Shown piece by piece: positions 18,801 through 27,603 of a DNA stretch of 64,000 bases. Made by a program: the position numbers and the translations under genes. Below the pieces are notes generated by a model. The model was given only the letters and a program-made list of their open reading frames with translations. It made no database searches and was not told where the DNA came from. Positions within the stretch are counted from its first letter, which is position 1. Every line of letters begins with the position of its first letter. Source of the DNA: CAZSAK01 sp964605155 (GTDB lineage Bacteria > Pseudomonadota > Gammaproteobacteria > SZUA-140); NCBI GenBank assembly GCA_964605155.1, contig CAZSAK010000013.1, forward strand, positions 15,785 to 79,784. The letters are read 5' to 3'.

Positions 18801-19296
18801 TGTCGCAGGCCTGGTAGTGGCCTTGCGAACCCTGCACAGCAGGCGCGGTGACAAGATTGCCTTTGTTTCGCTCGATGACAGAAGCGGCAGGCTCGAGCTT
18901 GCGGTGTTTGCTGAAGCCTATCAGCGTAATCGCGAATTGCTGGTAAAGGATCGCCTGCTTGTGGTGGAGGGAACGGTGAGCATCGATGAATATTCAGGTG
19001 GTTTCAGAATGAGTGCTGAGAATATCTATGATATTGATCGTGCCCGCGAGGTCTTCGCCAAGGGGCTTGAAATCGATGTTGAACAGCTGCGTTCGGCAAA
19101 CGGATTCATCGGATCACTGGCCGAGGTTTTGCACCCCTTTCGTGAAGGTAATTGTCCTGTGTGGATCAATTACCAGGGTCAACATGCGGCCGCGCGCATG
19201 GCGTTGGGACAGGAATGGCGCATCCATCCGACCGATGAGTTATTGCACCGTTTGACAGAAGTCGCGGGACCGGATAACTTCAGAATGGTGTACTAG
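15826..19296 (+). CDS. dnaE: DNA polymerase III alpha subunit
   Basis: Replicative polymerase. 1156 residues (E. coli 1160). The N-terminal PHP domain begins VHLHLHSEYSLVDS. The polymerase core has GPGRGSGAGSLVAY and PDFDIDFCMEGRDRV with catalytic Asp residues at about 402 and 404. It also has GRHAGGVVIAPSD, the YGFNKSHSAAYALIAYQ helix-hairpin-helix region and the C-terminal OB-fold (VIVAGLVVALRTLHSRRGDK). It ends 64 bases before the preferred accA start. Confidence 0.98.
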   Translation: MSNSFVHLHLHSEYSLVDSCVRIPALIDTVAGSGMPAVAVTDQSNMFAMVKFYRSALRRGIKPIVGVDLWVLNDLEHNRPGRLILLCQNRQGYLNLTRLVSRSYIEGQQRGTPVVNRDWFEGASEGLIALSGGHEGDIGQALMADNKDQAQALLQHWQALFPDRFYIELQRTGHEQEDIYLPLALQLATEADVPVVATNNVRFLVSDDFGAHESRVCIHDGRTLEDPRRSRLYTEQQYLRTPEEMTRLFADIPEALTNTVEIAKRCNLQLSLGKNVLPDFPVPKGQTIESYFREQAREGLKARLRATFNGVSSQEQEQIGHYETRLAHELDVIVNMGYPGYFLIVADFIRWAKENDIPVGPGRGSGAGSLVAYTLGITDLDPIRYDLLFERFLNPERVSLPDFDIDFCMEGRDRVIEYVTRRYGRERVSQIITYGTMAAKAVVRDVGRVLGHPYGFVDQLAKLIPFELGITLDKALADEDLLKQRYDEEEDVRTLIDLARSLEGLVRNAGRHAGGVVIAPSDLTDFTPLYCEQGSSGTVTQFDKDDVEAIGLVKFDFLGLRTLTIIDHTIKAVNRTRTATGEAPLDINEIPLDDKESYDLLKRCATTAVFQLESRGMKELIKRLQPDCFDEIIALVALFRPGPLQSGMVDDFINRKHGARVDYLHPALEPILKPTYGVILYQEQVMQIAQVLAGYSLGQADLLRRAMGKKKPEEMAKQRTVFLDGAREKGIKAHTAEHIFNLMDKFAGYGFNKSHSAAYALIAYQTAWLKAHYPAAFMAAVLSSDMDNTDKVMMLIDECRTMGLAISPPNINTCEYEFTVGNEATILYGLGAIKGVGSAALEGILAQRNEHGPFEDLLDLCSRIDLRRANRRVLEALIKSGALDVVDSNRARSMTSLTTVLQMAERHIRNLAAGQDDMFGSSGAPSLNRIQMEDTLTEPVSEWSEQQRLQAEKETLGLYLTGHPIERYTRELSQFVTTRIADLKPSQDQSVIVAGLVVALRTLHSRRGDKIAFVSLDDRSGRLELAVFAEAYQRNRELLVKDRLLVVEGTVSIDEYSGGFRMSAENIYDIDRAREVFAKGLEIDVEQLRSANGFIGSLAEVLHPFREGNCPVWINYQGQHAAARMALGQEWRIHPTDELLHRLTEVAGPDNFRMVY

Positions 19297-19360
19297 ATCT
19301 GCAGTGTAACAGGAGCCGGCGAAAACAGTATTTATGCAAGAATCTGTCAAGAAATTTAAC

Positions 19361-20323
19361 ATGAAACAGAATTTTCTCGATTTTGAGCAACCCATCGCGG
19401 AGCTCGAGGCGAAGATCGAGGAGTTACGCTATGTCGGCAGTGACAACGAGATCAACATAAACGAGGAAATCGTCCGTCTTGAAACCAAGTGCAGGACGAT
19501 GACGGAATCGATTTTCTCATCACTCAGCGCATGGCAGGTATCACAGCTGGCACGTCATCCACAACGGCCGTATACGCTGGATTATATCGAACGTATTTTC
19601 AGCGAATTTACCGAATTACATGGTGATCGTAGTTTTGCCGATGATCCGGCGATTGTAGGGGGGCTTGCAAGGATTGATGACAGACCGGTCATGATCATCG
19701 GTCATCAAAAAGGCCGTGATACCAAGGAAAAACTCAGGCGGAATTTCGGCATGCCCCGTCCGGAGGGCTATCGCAAGGCATTACGCCTGATGAAACTGGC
19801 AGAACGATTCAGGCTCCCCATCCTGACTTTTATAGATACCCCCGGTGCATATCCCGGCGTGGATGCGGAAGAGCGGGGGCAGAGCGAGGCGATAGCACGC
19901 AATCTCATGGAAATGTCCGGTCTCAAGGTACCGATTATATGTACCGTCATCGGCGAAGGGGGTTCAGGTGGCGCATTGGCCATCGGCGTGGGTGACCGGG
20001 TGCTGATGCTGGAATACAGCACCTATTCGGTGATCTCGCCGGAAGGATGCGCCTCGATTCTCTGGAAAAGTGCGGATCGGGCCTCCGATGCAGCGGAGGC
20101 GATGGGGATCACTTCGAAAAGACTCAATGAGCTCGACCTGATCGATCAGGTAATCAAGGAACCCCTGGGTGGCGCACATCGTAATATCGATGACATGTCA
20201 CAACGACTCAAGGATGTCCTCAAGGAAACGCTGTCTTATCTCGACGGAATCGCACTGGATAAACTGATCAACATGCGCTATGACCACCTGATGAAATACG
20301 GCCATTACAAGACCCGTCAATGA
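19361..20323 (+). CDS. accA: Acetyl-CoA carboxylase carboxyltransferase subunit alpha
   Basis: Transfers the carboxyl group from biotin to acetyl-CoA, the committed step of fatty-acid synthesis, as AccA2D2. Starting at ATG 19361 it begins MKQNFLDFEQPIAELEAKIE, the conserved N-terminus, and has 320 residues (E. coli 319). An in-frame ATG at 19334 would add nine residues, but its ribosome-binding site is too far away. It shows RNFGMPRPEGYRKALRLM, TFIDTPGAYPGVDAEERGQ and the oxyanion region GEGGSGGALAIGVGD. It overlaps tilS by ATGA. Confidence 0.96.
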   Translation: MKQNFLDFEQPIAELEAKIEELRYVGSDNEININEEIVRLETKCRTMTESIFSSLSAWQVSQLARHPQRPYTLDYIERIFSEFTELHGDRSFADDPAIVGGLARIDDRPVMIIGHQKGRDTKEKLRRNFGMPRPEGYRKALRLMKLAERFRLPILTFIDTPGAYPGVDAEERGQSEAIARNLMEMSGLKVPIICTVIGEGGSGGALAIGVGDRVLMLEYSTYSVISPEGCASILWKSADRASDAAEAMGITSKRLNELDLIDQVIKEPLGGAHRNIDDMSQRLKDVLKETLSYLDGIALDKLINMRYDHLMKYGHYKTRQ

Positions 20324-21654
20324 CACATTTCTCGCCCCAACAGCTGTTGGCGGCACTCAAACGTATTCCGAATGTCACCCGTTATCTGGTCGCATACAGC
20401 GGCGGTATGGATTCGCACGTGTTGTTGCATGCCTTGACTTCGGTTCGCAGTGATCTGGAAACCGATATCGATGTCGTGCATATCAATCATGGCCTGAGCC
20501 GGGATGCGCATGTCTGGTCGCAACACTGCCGTTCGATTTGCAATACATTATCCGTCACATGCCATGTCTATGAGGTGAACGCTGCTCCCGAACCGGGCGA
20601 TAGTCCCGAAGCAGCAGCCCGTAGGGCACGATACTCCAGGCTCGCGGACATCGTCCAGTCCGGGGACTGTGTGCTGACAGCACATCATCAGGATGACCAG
20701 GCGGAAACCGTATTACTACAGATGTTACGGGGTGCGGGTCCGCGCGGTCTGGCAGCAATGCCTGTGTATACGGAATTTTCTCAGGGGTTGCTTGCCCGTC
20801 CGTTACTGGCGTTTACACGGGAAGAGCTGCATGGCTATGCGTTACGGGAGGGACTGCGGTGGGTTGATGACAATAGCAATTTTGACACCGGCTATCAGCG
20901 AAATTTTTTGCGCCATGAGGTATTGCCGTTATTGAAATCGCGCTGGCCTTCCATGGCCAGGACACTGTCACGCACGGCCGATCATTGCGCCGATGCCATG
21001 CAACTTATGGACGAGGTCGCCTCCATGGACCTGGACAGGATTCGCGGCCTGCAATCGAATACCCTTGATATTACAGCCTTGACAGCGCTTGCGGCACCGA
21101 ATCAACGCAATGTATTACGATTCTGGTTCAGACAGCTGGGCATGGAGATGCCGGAGACGTTACAGCTTGATCGCCTGCGTCATGATGTGATGGAAGCCGG
21201 CGAAGACCGGATGCCGCTGCTGGCCTGGTCGGGCAATGAAATACGCCGATATCGCGATGTATTGTATGCCATGCCGGCCCTCGATGGCTTCGATCCGGGG
21301 TGTATCCTGGAATGGGACATGACCAATGGTCTTGATCTGCCGGCGGGCATGGGACGGTTATACGCAATACAGGTGAATGGCAGGGGATTGAATGCCGCAC
21401 TGTGCCGTTCCCGGGCAGTTACGGTCAGGTACCGGCATGGAGGAGAACGTTGCAAACCCGTTGGCGACAAGCATACACGTTCTATAAAGAAACTTTTTCA
21501 ACAGCACGGAATACCACCATGGTGGCGCGACAGGATCCCGTTTATCTACATCGGTGACCAGCTGGCCGCAGTGGCAGATCTCTGGCTCTGTCAGTCGTGT
21601 CAGGCCGGGCCCGGTGAGTCCGGTCTCGAGATTCAATGGTTGCCGAAGACATAA
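20320..21654 (+). CDS. tilS: tRNA(Ile)-lysidine synthase
   Basis: Converts the wobble C of the CAU-anticodon tRNA(Ile) to lysidine, changing its identity from Met to Ile. 444 residues. The PP-loop is SGGMDS at 27-32. It is followed by VHINHGLSRDAHVW, the TAHHQDDQAETVLLQMLRG motif and the substrate-binding C-terminal domains (RHGGERCKPVGDKHTRSIKK). Coupled to accA through ATGA. Confidence 0.96.
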   Translation: MTHFSPQQLLAALKRIPNVTRYLVAYSGGMDSHVLLHALTSVRSDLETDIDVVHINHGLSRDAHVWSQHCRSICNTLSVTCHVYEVNAAPEPGDSPEAAARRARYSRLADIVQSGDCVLTAHHQDDQAETVLLQMLRGAGPRGLAAMPVYTEFSQGLLARPLLAFTREELHGYALREGLRWVDDNSNFDTGYQRNFLRHEVLPLLKSRWPSMARTLSRTADHCADAMQLMDEVASMDLDRIRGLQSNTLDITALTALAAPNQRNVLRFWFRQLGMEMPETLQLDRLRHDVMEAGEDRMPLLAWSGNEIRRYRDVLYAMPALDGFDPGCILEWDMTNGLDLPAGMGRLYAIQVNGRGLNAALCRSRAVTVRYRHGGERCKPVGDKHTRSIKKLFQQHGIPPWWRDRIPFIYIGDQLAAVADLWLCQSCQAGPGESGLEIQWLPKT

Positions 21655-21796
21655 CGGGAGATGGGACGAGCTGAAAAAGATGATACCAATAGATTTCTCT
21701 AATATTACAAAGTTACATTGAGGAAACACTCCGGATCTGGTACCTTAGAATCCCGTCCTGATAGTCATTTTTTCCGGAATTTTTCATTTAGGTTTC

Positions 21797-23482
21797 ATGA
21801 CCAAATATATATTTGTAACAGGCGGTGTCGTTTCTTCATTGGGAAAGGGCATCGCTTCCGCCTCATTGGCCGCGATTCTCGAGGCGCGGGGTCTGAAAGT
21901 TACCCTGATCAAGCTTGATCCCTACATAAACGTGGATCCCGGGACGATGAGCCCGTTTCAACACGGCGAGGTCTACGTGACTGGAGACGGTGCGGAAACG
22001 GATCTTGACCTGGGTCATTATGAACGGTTTGTTCGCACCACGATGGGTAAACACAACAATTTCACCACCGGCCGGATCTATGAGAACGTCATCGCAAAGG
22101 AACGCCGTGGTGATTATCTGGGCGCAACAGTACAGGTTATCCCCCATATTACCGACGAGATCAAGCGTTGTATCATGGTGGGGGCAAACGATGCCGATGT
22201 TGCCCTGGTGGAGATCGGTGGTACCGTGGGCGATATCGAATCCCTGCCGTTTCTCGAGGCGATTCGTCAAATGGGCATCGAATTGGGCCATGAAAACGCC
22301 CTCTACATCCATCTAACCCTGGTCCCCTTTATATCCACTGCCGGTGAGATCAAGACGAAACCGACCCAGCATTCCGTCAAGGAACTGCGATCGATCGGAA
22401 TCCAGCCCGATGTATTGATGTGCCGGGCGGATCGTCCTATCCCCGATGATGAGCGGCGAAAAATAGCCTTGTTTACCAGCGTCCAGGAAAGGGCGGTTAT
22501 CTCCGCCATCGACGTCAACAATATCTACAAGATCCCGCTGCTGCTGCACAAACAGGAACTGGATGCCATCGTCGTCGAAAAGCTGCGTCTGGATGTGCCT
22601 GAAGCCGACCTTCATGAATGGGAGGAGATCAATCAACGGCTCGAACATCCCAGGGACACGGTGGAGATCGCCATCGTGGGAAAATATATCGGTCTGACGG
22701 ATTCATACAAATCCTTGTCCGAGGCGCTGATACACGCCGGTATCAGGACACAGACACGGGTCAACATCAACTACATCGATGCGGAAGACATCACGCATAA
22801 AGGCACCAATTATCTCGAGGGTATGGATGCCATACTGGTGCCCGGCGGTTTTGGTGAACGCGGTATAGAGGGGAAGATCGAGGCCGTGCGGTATGCGCGT
22901 GAGCACAAGGTGCCCTATCTGGGGATCTGCCTGGGTATGCAGGTTGCCGTCGTCGAGTTTGCACGCAACGTAGCGAATATGGCGGAGGCCCACAGCACCG
23001 AGTTTGATCCGAATACCCCTTATCCGGTCATCGCTCTGGTCGAAGAGTGGACCACCGCGGAAGGGGTAGTTGAAAAAAGATCGCATGACTCCGACAAGGG
23101 TGGAACCATGCGCCTTGGTGCCCAACAATGCCGGCTGGCTCAACACACCCGCGCCCATGGGATTTACGGCAAGGATGTGATTACAGAACGCCATCGCCAT
23201 CGTTATGAAGTCAATAATCGCTTCGTCGAATTGCTGCAAAAGGCGGGCCTGGTGATCTCCGGTAAATCGATGGACGACCAACTGGTTGAGGTCATCGAGC
23301 TGAAGGATCATCCATGGTTTGTCGCCGCGCAGTTTCATCCGGAATTCACCTCCAATCCGCGCGACGGTCATCCCTTGTTTACAGGATTCGTACAGGCCGC
23401 GTGTACCTTCCAGGAAACCGGCAGGAATCGGATGAACAGGCCGGAAACATCACCAAGGCGACATACGACCAGTGTGCCATGA
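21797..23482 (+). CDS. pyrG: CTP synthase
   Basis: Aminates UTP to CTP with glutamine and ATP. 561 residues (E. coli 545). The synthetase domain opens TKYIFVTGGVVSSLGKGIASAS with the P-loop, and has MSPFQHGEVYVTGDGAETDLDLGHYERF. The glutamine amidotransferase half has the nucleophile Cys in YLGICLGMQ and the His/Glu end in AAQFHPEFTS. The last residues (about 545-561, RPETSPRRHTTSVP) are a short unconserved tail. A 142-base spacer separates it from tilS. Confidence 0.97.
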   Translation: MTKYIFVTGGVVSSLGKGIASASLAAILEARGLKVTLIKLDPYINVDPGTMSPFQHGEVYVTGDGAETDLDLGHYERFVRTTMGKHNNFTTGRIYENVIAKERRGDYLGATVQVIPHITDEIKRCIMVGANDADVALVEIGGTVGDIESLPFLEAIRQMGIELGHENALYIHLTLVPFISTAGEIKTKPTQHSVKELRSIGIQPDVLMCRADRPIPDDERRKIALFTSVQERAVISAIDVNNIYKIPLLLHKQELDAIVVEKLRLDVPEADLHEWEEINQRLEHPRDTVEIAIVGKYIGLTDSYKSLSEALIHAGIRTQTRVNINYIDAEDITHKGTNYLEGMDAILVPGGFGERGIEGKIEAVRYAREHKVPYLGICLGMQVAVVEFARNVANMAEAHSTEFDPNTPYPVIALVEEWTTAEGVVEKRSHDSDKGGTMRLGAQQCRLAQHTRAHGIYGKDVITERHRHRYEVNNRFVELLQKAGLVISGKSMDDQLVEVIELKDHPWFVAAQFHPEFTSNPRDGHPLFTGFVQAACTFQETGRNRMNRPETSPRRHTTSVP

Positions 23483-23532
23483 TCGATAATTCCGTTGACA
23501 ATATTGTATCGCTGCATCCGCTGATAGCCGTC

Positions 23533-23565
23533 TTTCCGGTTCCGGAAATACATCCGGGATCCCGG
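23533..23565. repeat. Two adjacent perfect dyads before kdsA
   Basis: In the 130-base pyrG-kdsA gap lie TTTCCGG-TT-CCGGAAA (23533-23548, perfect arms with a 2-base centre) and, five bases on, the 12-bp palindrome CCGGGATCCCGG (23554-23565). No T run follows, so a simple terminator is unlikely. They could bind a protein or fold in RNA before kdsA; the role is unknown. Confidence 0.6.
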
Positions 23566-23612
23566 TTAACAGTGTATCGTCCGGCTTCCCAGGTATCATG
23601 TCCGGTTAGCGT

Positions 23613-24449
23613 ATGAGATTATGTGGATTTGAAGCCGGGCTGGATCAGCCGCTGTTCCTGATCGCCGGTCCCTGTGTCATTGAGAGCGAACAGCTTGCCC
23701 TGGATACAGCGGGGAAGCTGAAAGAAATGACCGACCGGTTGCAGATTCCGTTTATCTACAAATCCTCCTTCGACAAGGCCAACAGGACGTCCAGTGCCAG
23801 TTATCGCGGACCGGGTATTGAGCAGGGCCTGGCGATACTGCAGAAGGTCAAGCAACAGATATCCATACCGGTGCTGACCGACGTGCACGAGGATACCCCC
23901 CTGGAAGAAGTGGCTGCTGTGGTGGATGTACTACAAACACCAGCCTTCCTGTGCCGCCAGACTAACTTCATACAAAGCGTCGCTCGCCAGGGTAAACCGG
24001 TGAATATAAAGAAGGGCCAGTTTCTGGCGCCGTGGGACATGAAGAACGTCGTAGAAAAGGCCCGCGAGACAGGTAATCATCACATCATGGTCTGCGAACG
24101 TGGTGTATCTTTTGGCTATAATTATCTCGTTTCGGATATGCGGGCATTGATGGTGATGCGCGATACCGGTTGCCCGGTGGTATTTGATGCGACCCATTCC
24201 GTTCAACAACCGGGAGGCAAGGGCAGCGTGTCCGGTGGACAAAGGGAATTCGTGCCGTTGCTGGCGCGTGCTGCGGTGGCCTGCGGGATTGCGGGACTGT
24301 TTATGGAAACGCATCCTGATCCTGCAAAGGCATTGAGTGATGGACCCAATGCCTGGCCGCTGGATCACATGCAAAGATTGCTGAAAACGCTCAAGGTGAT
24401 TGACGAGGATGTCAAGGGACTGGGATTGATCGAGACAGAGATTTCATGA
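23613..24449 (+). CDS. kdsA: 3-deoxy-8-phosphooctulonate (Kdo-8-P) synthase
   Basis: Condenses PEP with arabinose 5-phosphate to Kdo-8-P for the LPS inner core. 278 residues (E. coli 284). It contains IAGPCVIESEQ, SSFDKANRTSSASYRGPG (the KANRSS-type substrate loop that separates KdsA from DAHP synthases), FLCRQTNF, CERGVSFGYNYLVSDMR and FDATHSVQQPGG. The start at 23613 lacks a clear ribosome-binding site. The order pyrG-kdsA-eno-ftsB is common in Gammaproteobacteria. Confidence 0.96.
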   Translation: MRLCGFEAGLDQPLFLIAGPCVIESEQLALDTAGKLKEMTDRLQIPFIYKSSFDKANRTSSASYRGPGIEQGLAILQKVKQQISIPVLTDVHEDTPLEEVAAVVDVLQTPAFLCRQTNFIQSVARQGKPVNIKKGQFLAPWDMKNVVEKARETGNHHIMVCERGVSFGYNYLVSDMRALMVMRDTGCPVVFDATHSVQQPGGKGSVSGGQREFVPLLARAAVACGIAGLFMETHPDPAKALSDGPNAWPLDHMQRLLKTLKVIDEDVKGLGLIETEIS

Positions 24450-24466
24450 GCCACTGATCATCCTTC

Positions 24467-24500
24467 GCTCAAGCAAGTTCTTTCCTCATAATGCTTGAGC
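24467..24500 (+). other. Hairpin between kdsA and eno
   Basis: GCTCAAGC (24467-24474) and GCTTGAGC (24493-24500) form a perfect 8-bp stem with an 18-base loop, 17 bases after the kdsA stop. The following bases (AATATAAATT) have no T run, so it may act as an mRNA 3' end or attenuating structure rather than a full terminator. Function unknown. Confidence 0.4.
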
Positions 24501-24604
24501 AATATAAATTGAATATTCTGTCCTGTATGGAAGATGTGGATGCAGCCGAATGCTGAAAGTTTTGTCATTGTATTGTTATACGTTCATGTTAAAAGTGAGG
24601 AGAA

Positions 24605-25897
24605 ATGTCGAAGATTGTAAATATACTGGCCCGTGAAATTATCGACTCGCGCGGCAACCCGACGATTGAAGCGGATGTCATCCTCGAGGCTGGTGCAACC
24701 GGCCGTGCGGCGGTACCTTCAGGGGCTTCAACCGGTTCATACGAGGCGATCGAGTTAAGGGACGGGGATCCCAAGCGCTATAACGGCAAGGGCGTGCGTC
24801 ATGCAGTGGGTAACGTCAACGGTGAGATCCGTGCAGCCCTGCTGGGTCAGGAGGCGGGTGACCAGAAGGCCATCGACCAGATCATGATCGACCTCGATGG
24901 CACGTATAACAAGGCGCGCCTGGGCGCCAATGCGATCCTGTCCGTCTCGCTGGCCACCTCACGCGCGATGGCGAAAGAACAGGGTGTACAGGTGTTCCGT
25001 TATCTGGGGGGTGACGGGCCGTTCAAGATGCCGGTGCCGATGATGAATGTCATCAATGGCGGCGTCCACGCTGAAAACAGTATCGATATGCAGGAATTCA
25101 TGGTGATGCCGGTCGGCGCCGGCAGCATGGCGGAAGCGGTCCGCATCGGGGCCGAGGTTTTTTATTCGTTACGCAAGGTGCTGTTGAAAAGAGGTTTCAA
25201 TACGGCGGTTGGCGATGAAGGCGGATTTGCGCCGCGCCTGTCTTCCAATGAAGAGGCCATCGAGGTGATCCTGGAAGGCATAGAAAAGGCCGGCTATACA
25301 CCCGGAGAGGATGTCTATATCGCGCTTGACCCGGCCAGTTCGGAATTCTACAAGGACGGACATTATCATCTGAGGTCGGATAAATTGCGTTTAACCTCGG
25401 ATGAATATGTGGATTTTCTGGAAGACTGGGCGGATCGTTTTCCCATTCTGTCGATCGAGGACGGTATGGCGGAAAATGACTGGGACGGCTGGGCAAGATT
25501 GACGGAACGACTATCCAAGCGGGTTCAGCTGGTGGGTGATGACCTGTTCGTGACCAATACCGAGCTGTTGAACAAGGGGATAGAACGGGGCGTGGCCAAT
25601 TCCATCCTGATCAAGGTCAATCAGATCGGCACCCTGACGGAGTCACTGGCGGCGATCGATATGGCCAAGAAGGCGGGTTATACAGCAATCGTTTCACATC
25701 GTTCGGGAGAGACGGAAGATCCCTATATCGCCGATCTTGCCGTAGCGACAAATGTCGGACAGATCAAGACCGGTTCCATGTCCCGTTCGGACAGGGTTGC
25801 AAAATATAACCAGCTGTTACGGATTGAGGAATTGCTTGGTGATGCTTCGCGTTTTGCCGGTCGCAGTGCCTTCAAGATGTTTTCGGATATTAATTGA
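24605..25897 (+). CDS. eno: Enolase
   Basis: Interconverts 2-phosphoglycerate and PEP; in many bacteria also part of the RNA degradosome. 430 residues (E. coli 432). It shows the N-terminal REIIDSRGNPT, GASTGSYEAIELRDGD, the metal/catalytic stretches SIEDGMAENDWDGW and VGDDLFVTNT, the catalytic Lys in ILIKVNQIGTLTE and the signature SHRSGETEDPYIADL. The AGTGAGGAGAAATG context provides a strong ribosome-binding site. Confidence 0.98.
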   Translation: MSKIVNILAREIIDSRGNPTIEADVILEAGATGRAAVPSGASTGSYEAIELRDGDPKRYNGKGVRHAVGNVNGEIRAALLGQEAGDQKAIDQIMIDLDGTYNKARLGANAILSVSLATSRAMAKEQGVQVFRYLGGDGPFKMPVPMMNVINGGVHAENSIDMQEFMVMPVGAGSMAEAVRIGAEVFYSLRKVLLKRGFNTAVGDEGGFAPRLSSNEEAIEVILEGIEKAGYTPGEDVYIALDPASSEFYKDGHYHLRSDKLRLTSDEYVDFLEDWADRFPILSIEDGMAENDWDGWARLTERLSKRVQLVGDDLFVTNTELLNKGIERGVANSILIKVNQIGTLTESLAAIDMAKKAGYTAIVSHRSGETEDPYIADLAVATNVGQIKTGSMSRSDRVAKYNQLLRIEELLGDASRFAGRSAFKMFSDIN

Positions 25898-26042
25898 TAC
25901 ATTGCCGCACAGGACCTCATAGTACCGCGATCAGATACAATCAGATTTGCCATGGAACAGGCGCCAGCTCAGGTGATAAACTCCCGGGTGTCCGGCAGAT
26001 GGCAGGTTTACAGGACGGTTATCACATGATCAGTCGTTCATC

Positions 26043-26318
26043 ATGAAGACACTCATATATATCATGGTTGTTCTGGCCGTGTTACTGCAGTACAGGTTAT
26101 GGTTCGGTGATGGCGGTATCGTCGATGTATGGAATCTGCACCACGCTGTTGAGGAACAGAAACACGAAAATGCAGTTTTGACGGAGCGTAACAAGGCGCT
26201 CGAGGCCGAGGTCAAGGATCTCAAGCAGGGAATGGATGCAATTGAGGAACGGGCGCGCAGCGAGCTCGGGATGGTGAAAAAGGACGAGACATTTTTCCAG
26301 ACGGTCGAAGAAAAATAA
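26043..26318 (+). CDS. ftsB: Cell division protein FtsB
   Basis: Small bitopic protein of the FtsQLB divisome complex. 91 residues: one N-terminal membrane helix (about 3-19, IYIMVVLAVLLQYRLWFG), then a periplasmic coiled coil (about 30-70) with EERARSELGMVKKDETFF near the end, the conserved FtsB C-terminal motif. The place between eno and ispD is diagnostic. Confidence 0.95.
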   Translation: MKTLIYIMVVLAVLLQYRLWFGDGGIVDVWNLHHAVEEQKHENAVLTERNKALEAEVKDLKQGMDAIEERARSELGMVKKDETFFQTVEEK

Positions 26319-26377
26319 GCCATACATCATAATGATCTTTCTCCATTCATAGGGAGAACAGGAAATCAAAAACATCC

Positions 26378-27097
26378 ATGCCATTGAACGGTAAGAAACT
26401 ATGGGCCGTCGTCCCCGCCGCCGGTATCGGTACGCGCACAGGTGGGGAAACACCGAAACAATACCGTGAAGTCAACGGCAAAAAGGTCATCGAACATATA
26501 CTGGAAAGGCTTGCCATGCATCCGCGCATTGCCGGTATAGTTGTCGCGATTTCTTCCGGCGATAGCCACTGGAAAACCGTCACCCTGCCGGATAGCACTG
26601 CAGTGGTCGCAGTGGAAGGTGGTGCCGAAAGGCATCACTCGGTACTGAACGCCCTGCACAGACTGTCACAGATGATTGCCGCGGATGACTGGGTGTTGGT
26701 ACATGATGCGGCGCGTCCCTGCATCCGTCAGGATGATATCGATAATCTGATCAATTCCGTTATCGATCACCCGGTCGGCGGTATTCTCGGCGTACCCGTA
26801 TCAGATACCATGAAGCGGGTGAATGAAACCCATCAAATCGTGGAGACGGTGTCGCGCACAGGTTTGTGGCACGCCCAGACACCCCAGATGTTCAGGCTGG
26901 CAGCCCTGACGGCGGCGATCGAACATGCAATGCAGACCCATGCACCGATCACGGACGAGGCTGGTGCGATGGAACTCCAGGGCCTCACGCCGTTGATGGT
27001 AGAAGGGCACAGGGACAACATCAAGATAACGGAACCGGATGATTTCATGCATGCCGCACTATATCTGCAACATCAAACAAGCCGGGCGGATCTATGA
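26378..27097 (+). CDS. ispD: 2-C-methyl-D-erythritol 4-phosphate cytidylyltransferase
   Basis: Third step of the MEP pathway: forms CDP-ME from MEP and CTP. 239 residues. The CTP-binding N-terminus is VPAAGIGTRTGGETPKQY; also present are LVHDAARPCI (conserved Asp/Arg), a QTPQMFR-type motif and DEAGAMELQG near the end. It overlaps ispF by ATGA. Confidence 0.97.
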   Translation: MPLNGKKLWAVVPAAGIGTRTGGETPKQYREVNGKKVIEHILERLAMHPRIAGIVVAISSGDSHWKTVTLPDSTAVVAVEGGAERHHSVLNALHRLSQMIAADDWVLVHDAARPCIRQDDIDNLINSVIDHPVGGILGVPVSDTMKRVNETHQIVETVSRTGLWHAQTPQMFRLAALTAAIEHAMQTHAPITDEAGAMELQGLTPLMVEGHRDNIKITEPDDFMHAALYLQHQTSRADL

Positions 27098-27567
27098 GGA
27101 TCGGATTCGGCTTTGATGCCCACCGCTTTGAAACTGGTAGAAAACTGGTGCTGGGCGGTGTCACGATACCGTTTGAAAAGGGTTTGTTGGCGCATTCCGA
27201 CGGTGATGTGGTGATCCATGCACTGTGTGACGCCCTGTTGGGAGCGGTCGGACTAGGTGATATCGGCGGGCATTTTCCCGATTCTAGTGGTGACTACACC
27301 GGAATCGATAGCCGCATACTGCTGCGCAATGTCATGGACAAGATCTCGGAGGGGAATATGGCGGTTGCAAATGCAGATATCTGCGTGATCGCCCAGGCCC
27401 CCAGGATTGCCCCTTACATCGCCGACATGAAGACCTTGCTAGCATCCGATATCGGAGTTGACGCGGCACAATTGAACATCAAGGCGACGACTACCGAGGG
27501 GATGGGGTTTACCGGCCGTGGGGAAGGCATCGCCTGTTACGCGGTGGCATTACTCGAACAGACGTGA
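27094..27567 (+). CDS. ispF: 2-C-methyl-D-erythritol 2,4-cyclodiphosphate synthase
   Basis: Fifth step of the MEP pathway, trimeric zinc enzyme. 157 residues. The zinc ligands are in GFGFDAHRF (Asp, His) and HSDGDVVIHALCDALLGA (second His). GDIGGHFPD and the C-terminal TTEGMGFTGRGEGIAC are also typical. Last gene of the first rightward run; the next gene is convergent, 36 bases away, with no clear terminator seen. Confidence 0.98.
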   Translation: MRIGFGFDAHRFETGRKLVLGGVTIPFEKGLLAHSDGDVVIHALCDALLGAVGLGDIGGHFPDSSGDYTGIDSRILLRNVMDKISEGNMAVANADICVIAQAPRIAPYIADMKTLLASDIGVDAAQLNIKATTTEGMGFTGRGEGIACYAVALLEQT

Positions 27568-27603
27568 TCACAGCCACGTTATTGACGGTGTGAAAGCGTG
27601 GGA

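Noticed and set aside
22703..23371. 222-codon frame on the minus strand
   Set aside because: Antisense to the glutamine amidotransferase half of pyrG.
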